A stretch of 27,500 nt of DNA from Chromera velia (lineage: Eukaryota; Sar; Chromeraceae), in contig JAHBMJ010000327.1 in assembly GCA_018398765.1 (NCBI GenBank), positions 1 to 27,500 of the forward strand, given 5' to 3'. Within the stretch, counting starts at the first letter, position 1, and each line of letters opens with the position of its first letter. This document shows, piece by piece, positions 9,827 through 19,100 of the stretch. Under the pieces are notes generated by a model. That model was not told the origin of the DNA. It worked only from the letters and a program-made list of their open reading frames with translations, and did not search any database. The translations under genes were made by a program, and so were the position numbers.

Positions 9827-11763
9827 TCATCCCTGGTTGAAGTTCAGGAACCCTTCTCGGAGGTCCAGCCGCATGCTGAAGGGCCGGGGTCCGCCGTCTC
9901 CCTGATAGGGCTCCTCGACTGCACGCACGCACAGGTACGGACAGAGATACAACAATGAGAATGTGGATATGCATCTAGTGTACGAATGAATGGACTTCTT
10001 GCCTGTGTATTCTGTTGTGGAGTGCTCACTTCTTGAGCGAGTGAGATGAGATGGCATGCAGAGGGGGTGCATGGAGAAGGTGTTCTTTTTTTGTTCCAAA
10101 CAATCCGACCATGCACTTGGCACTCTTCATTTGAACGTCAACTCATCTACCAATGCAACCGTGGAGGTGCTAACCCATTCAACAAGTCATCCACTCACAC
10201 ACCATCAATCCATATCAGGCACACAGACCGACTGACCGTCATCATACTCGGGACCCGGACTTCTGTAGTCGTACGGCCTGCAGTCATGCAGCACCCATGC
10301 ATTTGTATTAGTCAATGCAGGAAGGAAATCACGGGCTGTAACGTCAAGTGTGTGTTGTATTTCGCACCTGAATCGAATGCGTGGCAGGAAAGTGAAAAGG
10401 AGGGTACCGAAAAGGGAAAGAAAACTGTCTACGTCATTGGTCCCCTGACAGACGTGCACGTATGGGCAGTTGCAAAGCTGGGTCTTCGGCTAATCTTCCC
10501 AATCTACAAAAGAAGCTGTCCTTGAGGTATGACGCAACCTGAAATCGGGAGGCGTTGTTGCGACGGCAGAGAAAAACAAGGAGCAAAGAAAATAACAATT
10601 TGAAAGGGGAAAGAAAAGAAAAGAAAGTCGGCTGCTTGGCTGACTGACTTCTCAAATCGAGGCGACCTTGAAGTCATCTGAGGGGGGGGTGGAGGCGGGC
10701 GGCGTCTCCGGGGAGAGGGGGGGGGTCCGTAACTCGGGTACTGCAGGGAACAGAAAGAAATATGGGGAGGAGTCATTGAGCAGAACAGGATTCAGGAAAC
10801 GAACTTGTATGTGAGTACGCGAATCATTGGATGAGCGGGCAGTTGAGCGAACCACAAAGTGTGTGCACGAGACTCGGATCAGTCAATTGGAGAAATAGAC
10901 TTCACGAATGTCATGCCATCTTTCATTTCAGCACGCAGAAGAAAAACATTCTCATACAAAATTTTGGTCCGACCATTTCCACGTATACATCTCTCTCCCG
11001 AAACCTCAGAGGCTGACTCACTGACCCGATCCTCATAGTATCTGTCCCTGTCCATCCTGTCCTTCCAGTACATCGGAGGTTCCCTCTCCCTCTGCCACCG
11101 TCTCCCTCTGTCCCTGTAATCCCTGTAGTCTCTGTCTCTGTCCATCATCCTGTCTTGGCAGAGCCACTCGAGCTCCCTCTCCCTCTCCCTTTCCCTCTGC
11201 ATTTCATAGCATTCCCAGTCAAGATAGTCGTCCATCATATACGGATCTCTGTCCCTGTCCCTGTCGAGGAAGCCGTACGGAGGAAGACGACCGAAGCGAG
11301 CAGCAGCAGCCCTCCTACTACGAGAGAAGGGAGACAGAGACCTCTCGAGAATGTCTCTCTCCTCTGCTGTCAGCCGTCCTCCCTCAAAGTCGCCTCCCCG
11401 GGCAGTCGCCAGCTGGTTGGGCTGCTGCTGTTGAGGGGGCTGCTGTACTGCAGGCTGCTGCTGAGGTTGTGGCTGTGCTGGTGGTGTATGCGATGGTTGT
11501 TGCGGAGGCGCTTGTTGCGGCGGCGGGTACGGCATGGGAGGGGGTCTGTAGGATTGGTACATCGGATTTCCGGAGGCATAGGGTGTGAAGGGAGGACGGG
11601 CTCCAGGGGGCGGGGGAGGGCGTGCGCCATGCACTTGAGGCTGCATTGGCATGGGTGGTCGTCCTGTGGGCGAGCCTGGATTGGGCGGCATTGGAGGGCG
11701 GAAACCAGGACCGGGACCGCCTCCATAAGGAGGGTAAGTGGCAGGTGGTCGTTGTCCGTACAT
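9827..11763 (-). CDS. Pro/Gln-rich and Arg/Asp/Glu-rich protein, probably nuclear or RNA-associated (320 aa, 4 exons)
   Basis: Exons on the minus strand are 11763-11026, 10740-10649, 10277-10237 and 9918-9827. They sum to 963 nt (320 codons plus stop) and all phases agree. All three donors are GTCAGT; acceptors are CTGCAG or GTGCAG. Residues 1-120 are Pro/Gly/Gln-rich (MYGQRPPATYPPYGG...). Residues 130-165 (LTAEERDILERSLSPFSRSR and following) look like a short conserved block. Residues 166-246 are RD/RE/YRD dipeptide-rich like mixed-charge nuclear-speckle proteins. Exon 2 carries a polyproline stretch and SRSP. The last exon ends with a non-repetitive block, PFSMRLDLREGFLNFNQG, that may bind a partner. 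Role in RNA processing is an inference from composition. An alternative first donor (GTGAGT, 4 nt downstream) gives a shorter protein ending in FKVASI with the stop at 10652. A 5' exon upstream of the ATG cannot be excluded. Confidence 0.75.
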
Positions 11764-12344
11764 TCGATCAGTTCAGTGACCGGAGTCGGAAGAAGTTGAA
11801 GAAAGCTAAAGGTCCGGAGTTTCTCTGTATTTCGCGTGTATCGCTGCACAGTTGAATTAATGAAGCAATACGGCTCACTTTTTGTAGGTCACTGCGAAAA
11901 GACAGTCAATCACAAACGCAAGGACAAATCGATTCAGACTTCTTTGTGGCCCTTCGCACCTGACTGTCTAGGAGAGAGTGAGGAAGTCGGTAGCTTTTCT
12001 TCTGAATCCACCTATACATTCATTCATATATAGCTCGACAAAGTTCAAATTTCCAGTCGATCATGCAATAAACGTACATGCAGGAGAGCATGCACATGCG
12101 TTGATTCATTTTTTTTTTTTGTTTATCCGCACAAATACAGACGCGCGCATGAAAGGCGAAGGGGAGCTTGCATGAAAAGCGCGGGGGCGTTCAGACGCAA
12201 CGTACGGCATAACGCGTCCACACGCAGATGCCACGCACGATGGCCGGGGCCGCCGGGCTATATGCCGAGCTACGCGAGATTGCATGAAGTGCAACCGTCG
12301 CCACTGCGACAGGATCTGTCAGATCTGTATGACTCTTGAGCTGG
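11764..12344. promoter_or_regulatory. Divergent intergenic region between two head-to-head genes
   Basis: It separates the starts of the minus-strand Pro/Arg-rich gene (11763) and the plus-strand RAP gene (12345). Possible elements are CATATATAG at 12025-12033, CGTACATGCA at 12073-12082, GCATGC near 12088, a T run after GATTCAT at 12103-12120, a GC-rich ACGC-containing stretch at 12140-12255, and CTATATG at about 12258. The GATTCAT plus T run and CGTACATGCA also occur upstream of the coiled-coil gene at about 2459 and 2555. Which elements serve which gene cannot be told from sequence. Confidence 0.45.
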
Positions 12345-15042
12345 ATGTCAGTGAGTGAAAAGGGGCGTGTATTAATCCGTCACATACTGTGCTTCGTGCG
12401 AGCAACGGGTGAGATTTTCAGTGAAATTGTTGTCCCCTCTGACAGAGACCATACTAAGACGGAAATGCCGCCACAGTTTCCTGGCTGCTCAACTGGTGCA
12501 GACTTCCTCCAATATTGGGAGGACCAGCTGCAGCGCCACGGCATTCCCTGTAAACCAGCATTCAGTGCAACTCTCGCACGAAGGCTGACACAGTGTTTCA
12601 GAAGCGGGGAGGTAGACGGCAACAGGCGGTTGTTCAACTGCCTTCGCGGTTTATCTGAGGCGGTTGTGAAGAGAACCGCCAGCAGTTTCTCCGTCTCCCA
12701 ATTTGCAGCAGTCCTCCACTCATTTGCCTCCCTGAAGTACCTTAACAAAGAGTTCCTTGAATTCTTCAAGCACAACCTAGACACGTTTTTGCTGGACGCA
12801 GAGACGCATCACCTGTCCACGCTCACCTGGGCCCTTGCAACTTTCCAATCAGCATCCAAACTTAGCGGGGGGCTTTTATCCTCCCCCCCCTTTTCCCCCT
12901 TACAGCTTCGTCCCTTGCTGACCCGATTAGACAATGAAAGCTTTTTTCTGTGTGCCTTCGGAAGCCCCCGAGAGATCTCAACGGTCCTGTGGGCACTCGC
13001 AAAACTCAAATTCCCTGCGCCGCAGACTCTGTACGCACTGGACAGAACTGCGAAGGACTTTGTGGCCTCTGCCTCTCCGCGGGATGTGTCAGAAGTCCTG
13101 TACGCAGTCGCTCAGATCTCGTCTCACTGTGAAACTATGAGTGAGACTGACAGGAAGAACGGGCACGAGACAGAGGGGAAGGATGGGGGAGGAAACGAAG
13201 ATGAAAGAGAGAAGGAGAACGAGAGGAATGGAGGGAATCTGAGAGAGGGAGGCGAGGCTCAGGAAGAGAACAGAGGTGAGAGAGGAAATATGGGGGAGGG
13301 AAGAAAGCAGGGGGGCGAGATTGAGAGAGGCGGTATGAGGGAAGGGGGAGAGTCAGAGGGTCAGAAGGAGAGAGGGGACAACAGAAAGAAAGGGGAAGAG
13401 AGACATTCAGAAGGCCCATCTCCAAAGCGGTCACTCCCCTTCTCCTACAAGTTCGAACGTCCGAATCCTCTCGTATCTGCCCTTGACGCAGTACTTGAAA
13501 GGGTGGTTGAGGAAGGCACAATGCAGGATGTGGGTAACACCGCATGGGCTCTGTGCACTTTGATTCCTGGTTTGGGCACTGTTTGTGTGCCTCAGTTGAC
13601 TTCCGATGTTCGATCGTTCTTCACTGCCGTAGATCGTCAGGCAGAGTGGCTTCTGTCGACAACAAATCGGCAGGAGTTGCTGAATCTCCTCTGGTCGTGT
13701 GTGGGCTTACAGGTCCATTTTTTGGTCGATCGTTTCCTCCAGGGGGTGCAGGTTTCCCCTTGGTGTATCCTTCCAGGCCCCAACCCCAGTGATGTCTCGA
13801 TGGGCCTGGCGTCGTTGGTCAAATTATACCGTAGTCCGTTTGCATGGTTTTTGGAGATTGAGAAAGATCCCGAGCTGGTATTGGGGGGGGATGCGCAGAC
13901 TTTGATGAATGTCGTTTGGTCGTTTGCGCATAGGGACATAGTGGTACCTGGTCTTTTCACAGCAGTAGACAGAGAGGCAGGTGAGAGGATTGTGAGAACT
14001 GGACAGGCTAAGCACATCTGCTCGGTTGCATAGGCATTTGCTTATACGGGGCAGCGGGGTGAGAATTTTTTCCGTGCTTTGTGTGGAGATAGGCCGGAAG
14101 CAGCAGTGGGAACTCATCCGTTGACGGCTTCAGGCATGCGAGGTGAGTTGATCAGCAGGTCGTTCCCGTCAGACGCCGCGCAGATTCTCTGGGGGTTGAC
14201 AGTCAGGGGTGAGCGGAAATTGTTGTTTGAGGAAGCAGCGCGGGACTTCTGGATGTGTGCTGTGTCGGGTGGGATGGGCGATTTGAGTGAGGAGAGAACA
14301 AGAAAAAGGTTGGGGGATTTGAGTGAGGAGAACAAGAGACAGCTGGGACACGTTCTGTTGATCTTGCAGGTAGAGCGGCCTTCCCTTCTTCAGTTCATTC
14401 AAGAAAAAACGCCTTCTTGGATGTTGAATGCGTTGCTTAGAGCTGTACACACGGAACCAGAGCCCTTCGTTTCTTCAGCACAGGCAGAAGTATCGGCGTT
14501 TTTGAGGAAATTCGGGTGGACTCATGAAGACGAAGTGAACCCATTTGCTGTAAAGACAAAGATAAAGAGAGACTCTGAGGTGAAGGGAGAGGTGAAAAGA
14601 GAGGTGAAGAGAGAGGAAGATGAGAAATCTTAAGGGCCCCCGGGGAGTGGTGAAGGATGAAAAGCCGCTGCTTGGGGGTTCCACTTCCGATGCGCCCCGG
14701 TCTTTTTTTTTCATTGACATGGGAGACGTAGAGAAGAAAAAGGGTGTAGAGGTCAACGGCCCCTTTCATTTTTTGCGCACACCCGAAGGAATCTGGACAG
14801 AGGATCGCACAGGCTCTACGCAGTGTAAAGCGCGTCTGCTTCGTGCACTCGGGTGGGATGTTGTTGAGGCCACCGTGAGAGAGGTAGAGGACTTGAGAGA
14901 CAAGAAGGCAGGACAAAACCAAACAAATAGTAACGACTCTAAAATTTTGGACTCGAGGAATCTCACTTACACGGTGACGAACATGGAGGCTTTGCAGCAA
15001 CAAGAGAGAATTACCAAGAGGGGCGATGAATTGACGGCCTGA
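12345..15042 (+). CDS. OPR/HPR-like repeat protein with C-terminal RAP domain; reading frame disrupted (possible pseudogene)
   Basis: The protein has helical repeats with the signature xxxWAhAKL: STLTWALATF, STVLWALAKLKF, SEVLYAVAQI, NTAWALCTL, NLLWSCVGL, NVVWSFAHRD and ILWGLTV. Then comes a RAP domain at about 14740-14900: VEVNGPFHF, then TGSTQCKARLLRALGWDVVE. RAP proteins with such repeats bind organellar RNA, so mitochondrial or plastid RNA processing is the expected role. A Glu/Gly/Arg/Lys-rich low-complexity insert lies at 13133-13430. Two breaks exist: an in-frame TAG at 14031-14033, where the repeat consensus has Trp, and a stop TAA at 14631-14633 with the RAP domain continuing in the next frame. 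Short introns ending at TAG 14033 and TAAG 14634 could remove both, otherwise the gene is damaged or the sequence is wrong. Start is uncertain: ATG 12345 is the first in frame, ATG 12465 follows a possible acceptor (CTGACAG at 12445). Confidence 0.75.
13133..13430 (+). other. Low-complexity charged insert inside the repeat protein
   Basis: About 100 residues of Glu, Gly, Arg, Lys and Asn (for example NEDEREKENERNGGNLREGG) from purine-rich sequence with GAG/GGG/AGA periodicity. It separates the SEVLYAVAQI repeat from the NTAWALCTL repeat. Its reading frame stays open. It probably forms a flexible loop between helical units. Confidence 0.8.
14031..14033 (+). other. In-frame TAG at a consensus Trp position of the repeat
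   Basis: The frame reads AKHICSVA, stop, AFAYTGQRGENFF and stays open to 14633. Trp residues sit at the same repeat position in NVVWSF, exactly 38 codons earlier, and in other units. A TGG to TAG change explains the stop. A 42-nt intron, 13992-14033 (GTGAGA...GCATAG), phase 0 on both sides, would also remove it but would delete half of a repeat. Confidence 0.75.
14580..14634 (+). other. Site of frame change before the RAP domain (tiny intron or frameshift)
   Basis: The repeat frame ends at TAA 14631-14633. The RAP frame is the next one and is open only after a TGA at 14605-14607. Donors GTGAAG (14580), GTGAAA (14592) and GTGAAG (14604) all lie at codon boundaries, and an acceptor TTAAG ending at 14634 joins each in frame to GPRGVVKDEKP. 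The intron would be 55, 43 or 31 nt. It lacks a pyrimidine tract, so an indel is also plausible. Confidence 0.5.
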
Positions 15043-16116
15043 AGAATTGAGGCAAGCGACTGCATGGGGCTGCATGGGGCTGCACGGACTTATCGCCACC
15101 TAAAAGCCGGATCAGATGCCAAGCATTTGTCACTTTCACGAATCGGGTGCCTTCCATTGATGGTGAAGTTGCCAAGGGAAGAAGGAGATGGGAGACGGTA
15201 AATAGGGGAGACGGCATATTCCAAAGAAGGGGCACAGAACACGAGGACAAGAGTAAGAGGGGCAGGAGGAAGCCAATTCCACAGGTTAATGACAACTTTG
15301 ATAGAGAATTCTAGAGAGAATTAATGTTGCTCAAGCATCGATACATCGCGATCGATGACAAATACTGTAAGAGTACCATCCTTGCATGCACACTCACTAT
15401 TCTTCCAGACTGAACTCCCTGACATGCCTCTATGTGTAAGGAAATCAAGAGAAACGCTGAGCAAATACTTTATTATCTGAAAATGAAAAGAAAATGGTGA
15501 AAGGCTTTTTAAAGATTGTAGGTCTAGCCATATTTAGAAGAGCAGAGTCTTAGACAGCCCAGCCAAGAAAGAGACCTACGGGGACCGGAGATGGTTCAAA
15601 GGAGACGAGAGTCTATGCGCGCTAGTATAAAAATACAAGACTAAGAGGAGCATTGACAGCCAGCTGTGCCAAGAAAAGTGAAAGTACAGAGCTATTGGCA
15701 TCACTGTAAAGCAGATCGAAGGCAGAGAGATGGTTGTGCATGCAAGGGGCTCAGGAATGTGCTGTCCAAACTGGCACTGCAGGAGTCAGCACGATCGAGT
15801 CGAATCGTTGCGGCGGCGCCTTACATGCATGCATGGCCGGCCCCCGCGCGCGGCGCACATGCACGTTGTTTGCTGGATGAGTTTTGATTTGGAATTTTCG
15901 ACCGGCCATCATGCCATGTGCACTGACAGTGGTTTGTTTGATTCTGCAGAATGTCCTTCCAGCAGATCTTTCCTTGCCTAGTCAAAACATCCCTGACTGC
16001 TCTGAGGATCACCTTGGAACGAATAATGATCTGAAACAACAGTGGTTGAGCCTTTTTGTCTTTAATTGTCTCTGGAATCTCCTCTGTCTGTACATACTTC
16101 TTTATTACTCCCGGCC
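15043..16116. promoter_or_regulatory. Intergenic region upstream of the giant gene, with TATA box and TGCATGCA motifs
   Basis: It starts with the 3' flank of the RAP gene and holds no gene I can support. TATAAAAATA at 15626-15635 is a TATA candidate about 480 bp before the ATG at 16117. TGCATGCA occurs at 15383-15390, 15737-15744 and 15826-15833. A palindromic stretch, CATCGATACATCGCGATCGATG, spans about 15336-15357. Frames at 15666-15981 are open but show no convincing protein; they may be 5' leader sequence. Confidence 0.45.
15061..15088. repeat. Tandem TGCATGGGGC repeat
   Basis: Two perfect 10-bp units and a third diverged unit just after the RAP gene stop codon. Confidence 0.8.
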
Positions 16117-19100
16117 ATGACAGAACTGAGCCCATCTGCAACACGAAACCGGCACTTTCTATCGGAGTCTGCAGTTCAACGAGAGAAACCCGACTGGCTG
16201 CTGGGTGCATCAGCTCCCCAGACCTTCCGGGCGTTTCGTGAATCAGCAGACGCCTTCAACACATGCAGAGCAACAGTGCACCCACCTGTCCCAAAGCCAG
16301 ACTCAGCCAGAGGAGCACCGTCCTTAGAAGCTCGACATCCCGTACTTGAGCTGAACATTGCCGTACCACAGCCTGGGACTGAAGCAGACGATGTCTGGGT
16401 GCCCAAGCAGCACTGTGCGTTGCGAGCAACACTCCCCTTACAGACAAGCAGACAGCCCCACCGACTGCCTGTCACAGGGGACAATAGAAGCAACAAGATC
16501 TCAGGCTTGCCTCCTTCAATGCCTGCAAGACCGTACAAAGGAGCATCCCCAAGAAGAATTGATCAGCAATTCCACGTACCTCAGGACTCGCATGCAACAA
16601 CACAAGTTAGTGGTGGACATCCGTCTACAGGGGGGGGGGGCGGAGGTGGCATTTGCAGGGCAAGCAGAACAGTTACCTCTCTGTCTCCCCCCCCCAACGG
16701 ACGAGTGTTCCGACAGCCCCTCGAATGTGGGGAGTGGTTGGAGGCCCAGCCCATTGACGAACAGGCGCCGCCTGGCCACGTCTTCCGTCGAAAGCAGGGC
16801 GGGGAGGGGGGAGATGTAACGCGAGCCCAAATGAATGAGATCATTTCCCTACTTCAGTCAGACCCCACCGAAAAGACAATGGTACCGTCACAGAATCCTG
16901 AAAGCACGTCTGTACTTCCGAACCCTACAGACACCCTAGCAGACCTCCAAGTCGCCCTTGAGAGGTTCGTTGGAGAGAATGCACGGGTCCCGCCAAACGA
17001 CCTTTCGGCCCTGGCTGCTCTTCTTGCAGCACAGGCAGCAGCAGAGGAGGACGGATCTCGGTCATCTTCTTCAATTCAACAGGTACAGGGAGTAGAGAAG
17101 AATTCAGAGAGCACGCGTATTCCGGAGGTTTTTCTGGCTGACCGCGTGTGCACAGTCAGCGAGACAGAAAGGGAAAAGGGGAAGCGTCTTCCCCAGACGA
17201 CAGAGGATCAACGTTTTGTATCACCATCTTATCCCCAAACCTTTCCACTTAGAGGAGCCCATGAGCCACGGGCCCCCAGCTCATCTGCCGAGAACCCCCC
17301 GGCCTCTTCCCTTTCAAGGATCCTTGACGCACGCAGACCACCCGAGTTGCTCCCATCCCACACGTCCCCCAATACTGTGGGGGTGTCTGTGGGAGGGAGG
17401 GATGCTGAGGGACACAGGATGGACATGAGCCCCCTGGTGGAGCAGTCAGAGTGCAGGGTGGGTGTACGAGTCAGACTGCCAGAAAGAAGGGCAGGGCATG
17501 CACTGGCCCCTTTGTGTGCTTCTCCTGTCGGTATTCCTTCCTCCACTACTGCAGACGGCCTCCCGAGGACGTCCCTTGAGCGCAGGGATGACCGGGGTGA
17601 GGTTCCTGTACTTCCACTAGAGGGGGTGAACTGCCGGTCCCAAAAGGCAGATGTGCGGAGTCCGTGGGTGTCTTGTAAAGCGGCAGTGGGGATTGGTCAA
17701 TCGAACAGGAAAATCACTGCACGAGTGAGCGTCCGTAAGAACGAACAGCCCACTGCAGCAGGTCAACAGGCCGAGCCTTCTCCTGTCGCTGAGGAGACGG
17801 CAACACCCGAATTCCCTCAGAGACAGAGAGAGTCAGAGGGAAGCAGGGTGAAAGTCTCGACTTTAGGTCTTTTTGAGGAGGCAGAACAACGGGGCTGTTG
17901 GTCTGAGGGGGGCCCGTCATCACACATTCCACAGCAGTTTGTCCAGACACCAGACGGACGGGACCCTTTTCAGGTCCCCCTCTCCAGCAGCAGCCCCCTT
18001 CCAGACATTGCAACCCCCCCTTCTCTCACTAGTCGGCACCATCCGAGAGAACTCACGCAGGTAGAGGTCACTCTGAGGGGGGGAGAATCTTCGTCTACCT
18101 CTATGGAAGAGGTCATGCAGAGACGTGAGGGGGGAAGTGCCTCCTTTCTCCCCCCTCCCTCCCACCCCTCTCAAAACTCCACTCACATTCAACCATCTAC
18201 CCACATTGGAGTAGAGACTGGCAGTGAGGAAGAGGCGGGAGAGACGGAGGGCAGGCAGGGACCCTTCGCGGTGCTCCGGTCACTCCCCATACCCCCTCAC
18301 CCTGGAAGGCCAGAAGTCAAGGAAGGGAACCTGTGTGGGCATGAGAGGCGTCTCGCAGAAAGCGCAGAGGCGTTTGCCGAATCAGAGAGGATGAAGAGAA
18401 GCGAAGAGGAAGGATCGGTCAGTCCGCCTGCATGCGGAGCTGCGAAGCCCTCTTTGTTGTATGCCATATGCCTCCTCCCTGACTGTTCATTTTGGTCAAA
18501 GGAGCGTAGCTCTGCACTTTCTTTCTCTCATTCCTTTTCCGGTGTCGCATTTTTTGTTCTTTCCTGAGATGCATTCATTCTTTCTAACGTACTTGGGAGT
18601 CAGGACGACAAATGTTGACACAAGAACGCGTTCCTGTATAATATCGTAGAAACTCTTCCTCGCTCTCTTGCAGGCCCATTTTGGAAACACGAACAGCAGC
18701 AGTGAAGATCAAAGGAGTCCCTCTCATCAGACGGCAGAGGTCGGTCTTTGGACTCAATTAAGGAGGCACGTGATCTTGCTGGAATGCAAACTGGATCTCT
18801 TTTTGGGAGTGGGCGGAATTTTCTCTATGCGCTCTCCTTCTTGTTTTCTCTTCAAGCAGCGTGCTTGCATCAAGAGAAAACTCTTCAATGTCTCCCATAT
18901 GGCATCTGCGTGACTTCCTTTCTTACACAAACAGTCGACATGCTCACACACATTCACATATGTGAGAATTAAGCATTTACTGTGCCCCACGATCATTTTG
19001 TGTCAATCTGCCTCTCTCCCTGCATGCCTGTCTCTCTGTCTGTCTCTCTGTCAACGTATAGTCTGTCTGTCTGGAAACATAGTCTGTCTGTAACATGTGT

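Noticed and set aside
10652-10855. Minus-strand stop at 10652 as the end of the Pro/Arg-rich gene
   Set aside because: This results from the GTGAGT donor. The GTCAGT donor lets two more in-phase exons join with coherent sequence, so I kept the longer model and list the short form as an alternative.
13992-14033. 42-nt intron as the preferred explanation of the TAG
   Set aside because: It is in phase and has GT-AG ends, but it removes the first helix of a well-spaced repeat. All other introns here exceed 120 nt. I kept it as an alternative only.
14437-15099. 220-codon minus-strand frame opposite the RAP region
   Set aside because: The plus strand encodes a recognisable RAP domain; the minus frame is an Ser/Leu-rich shadow.
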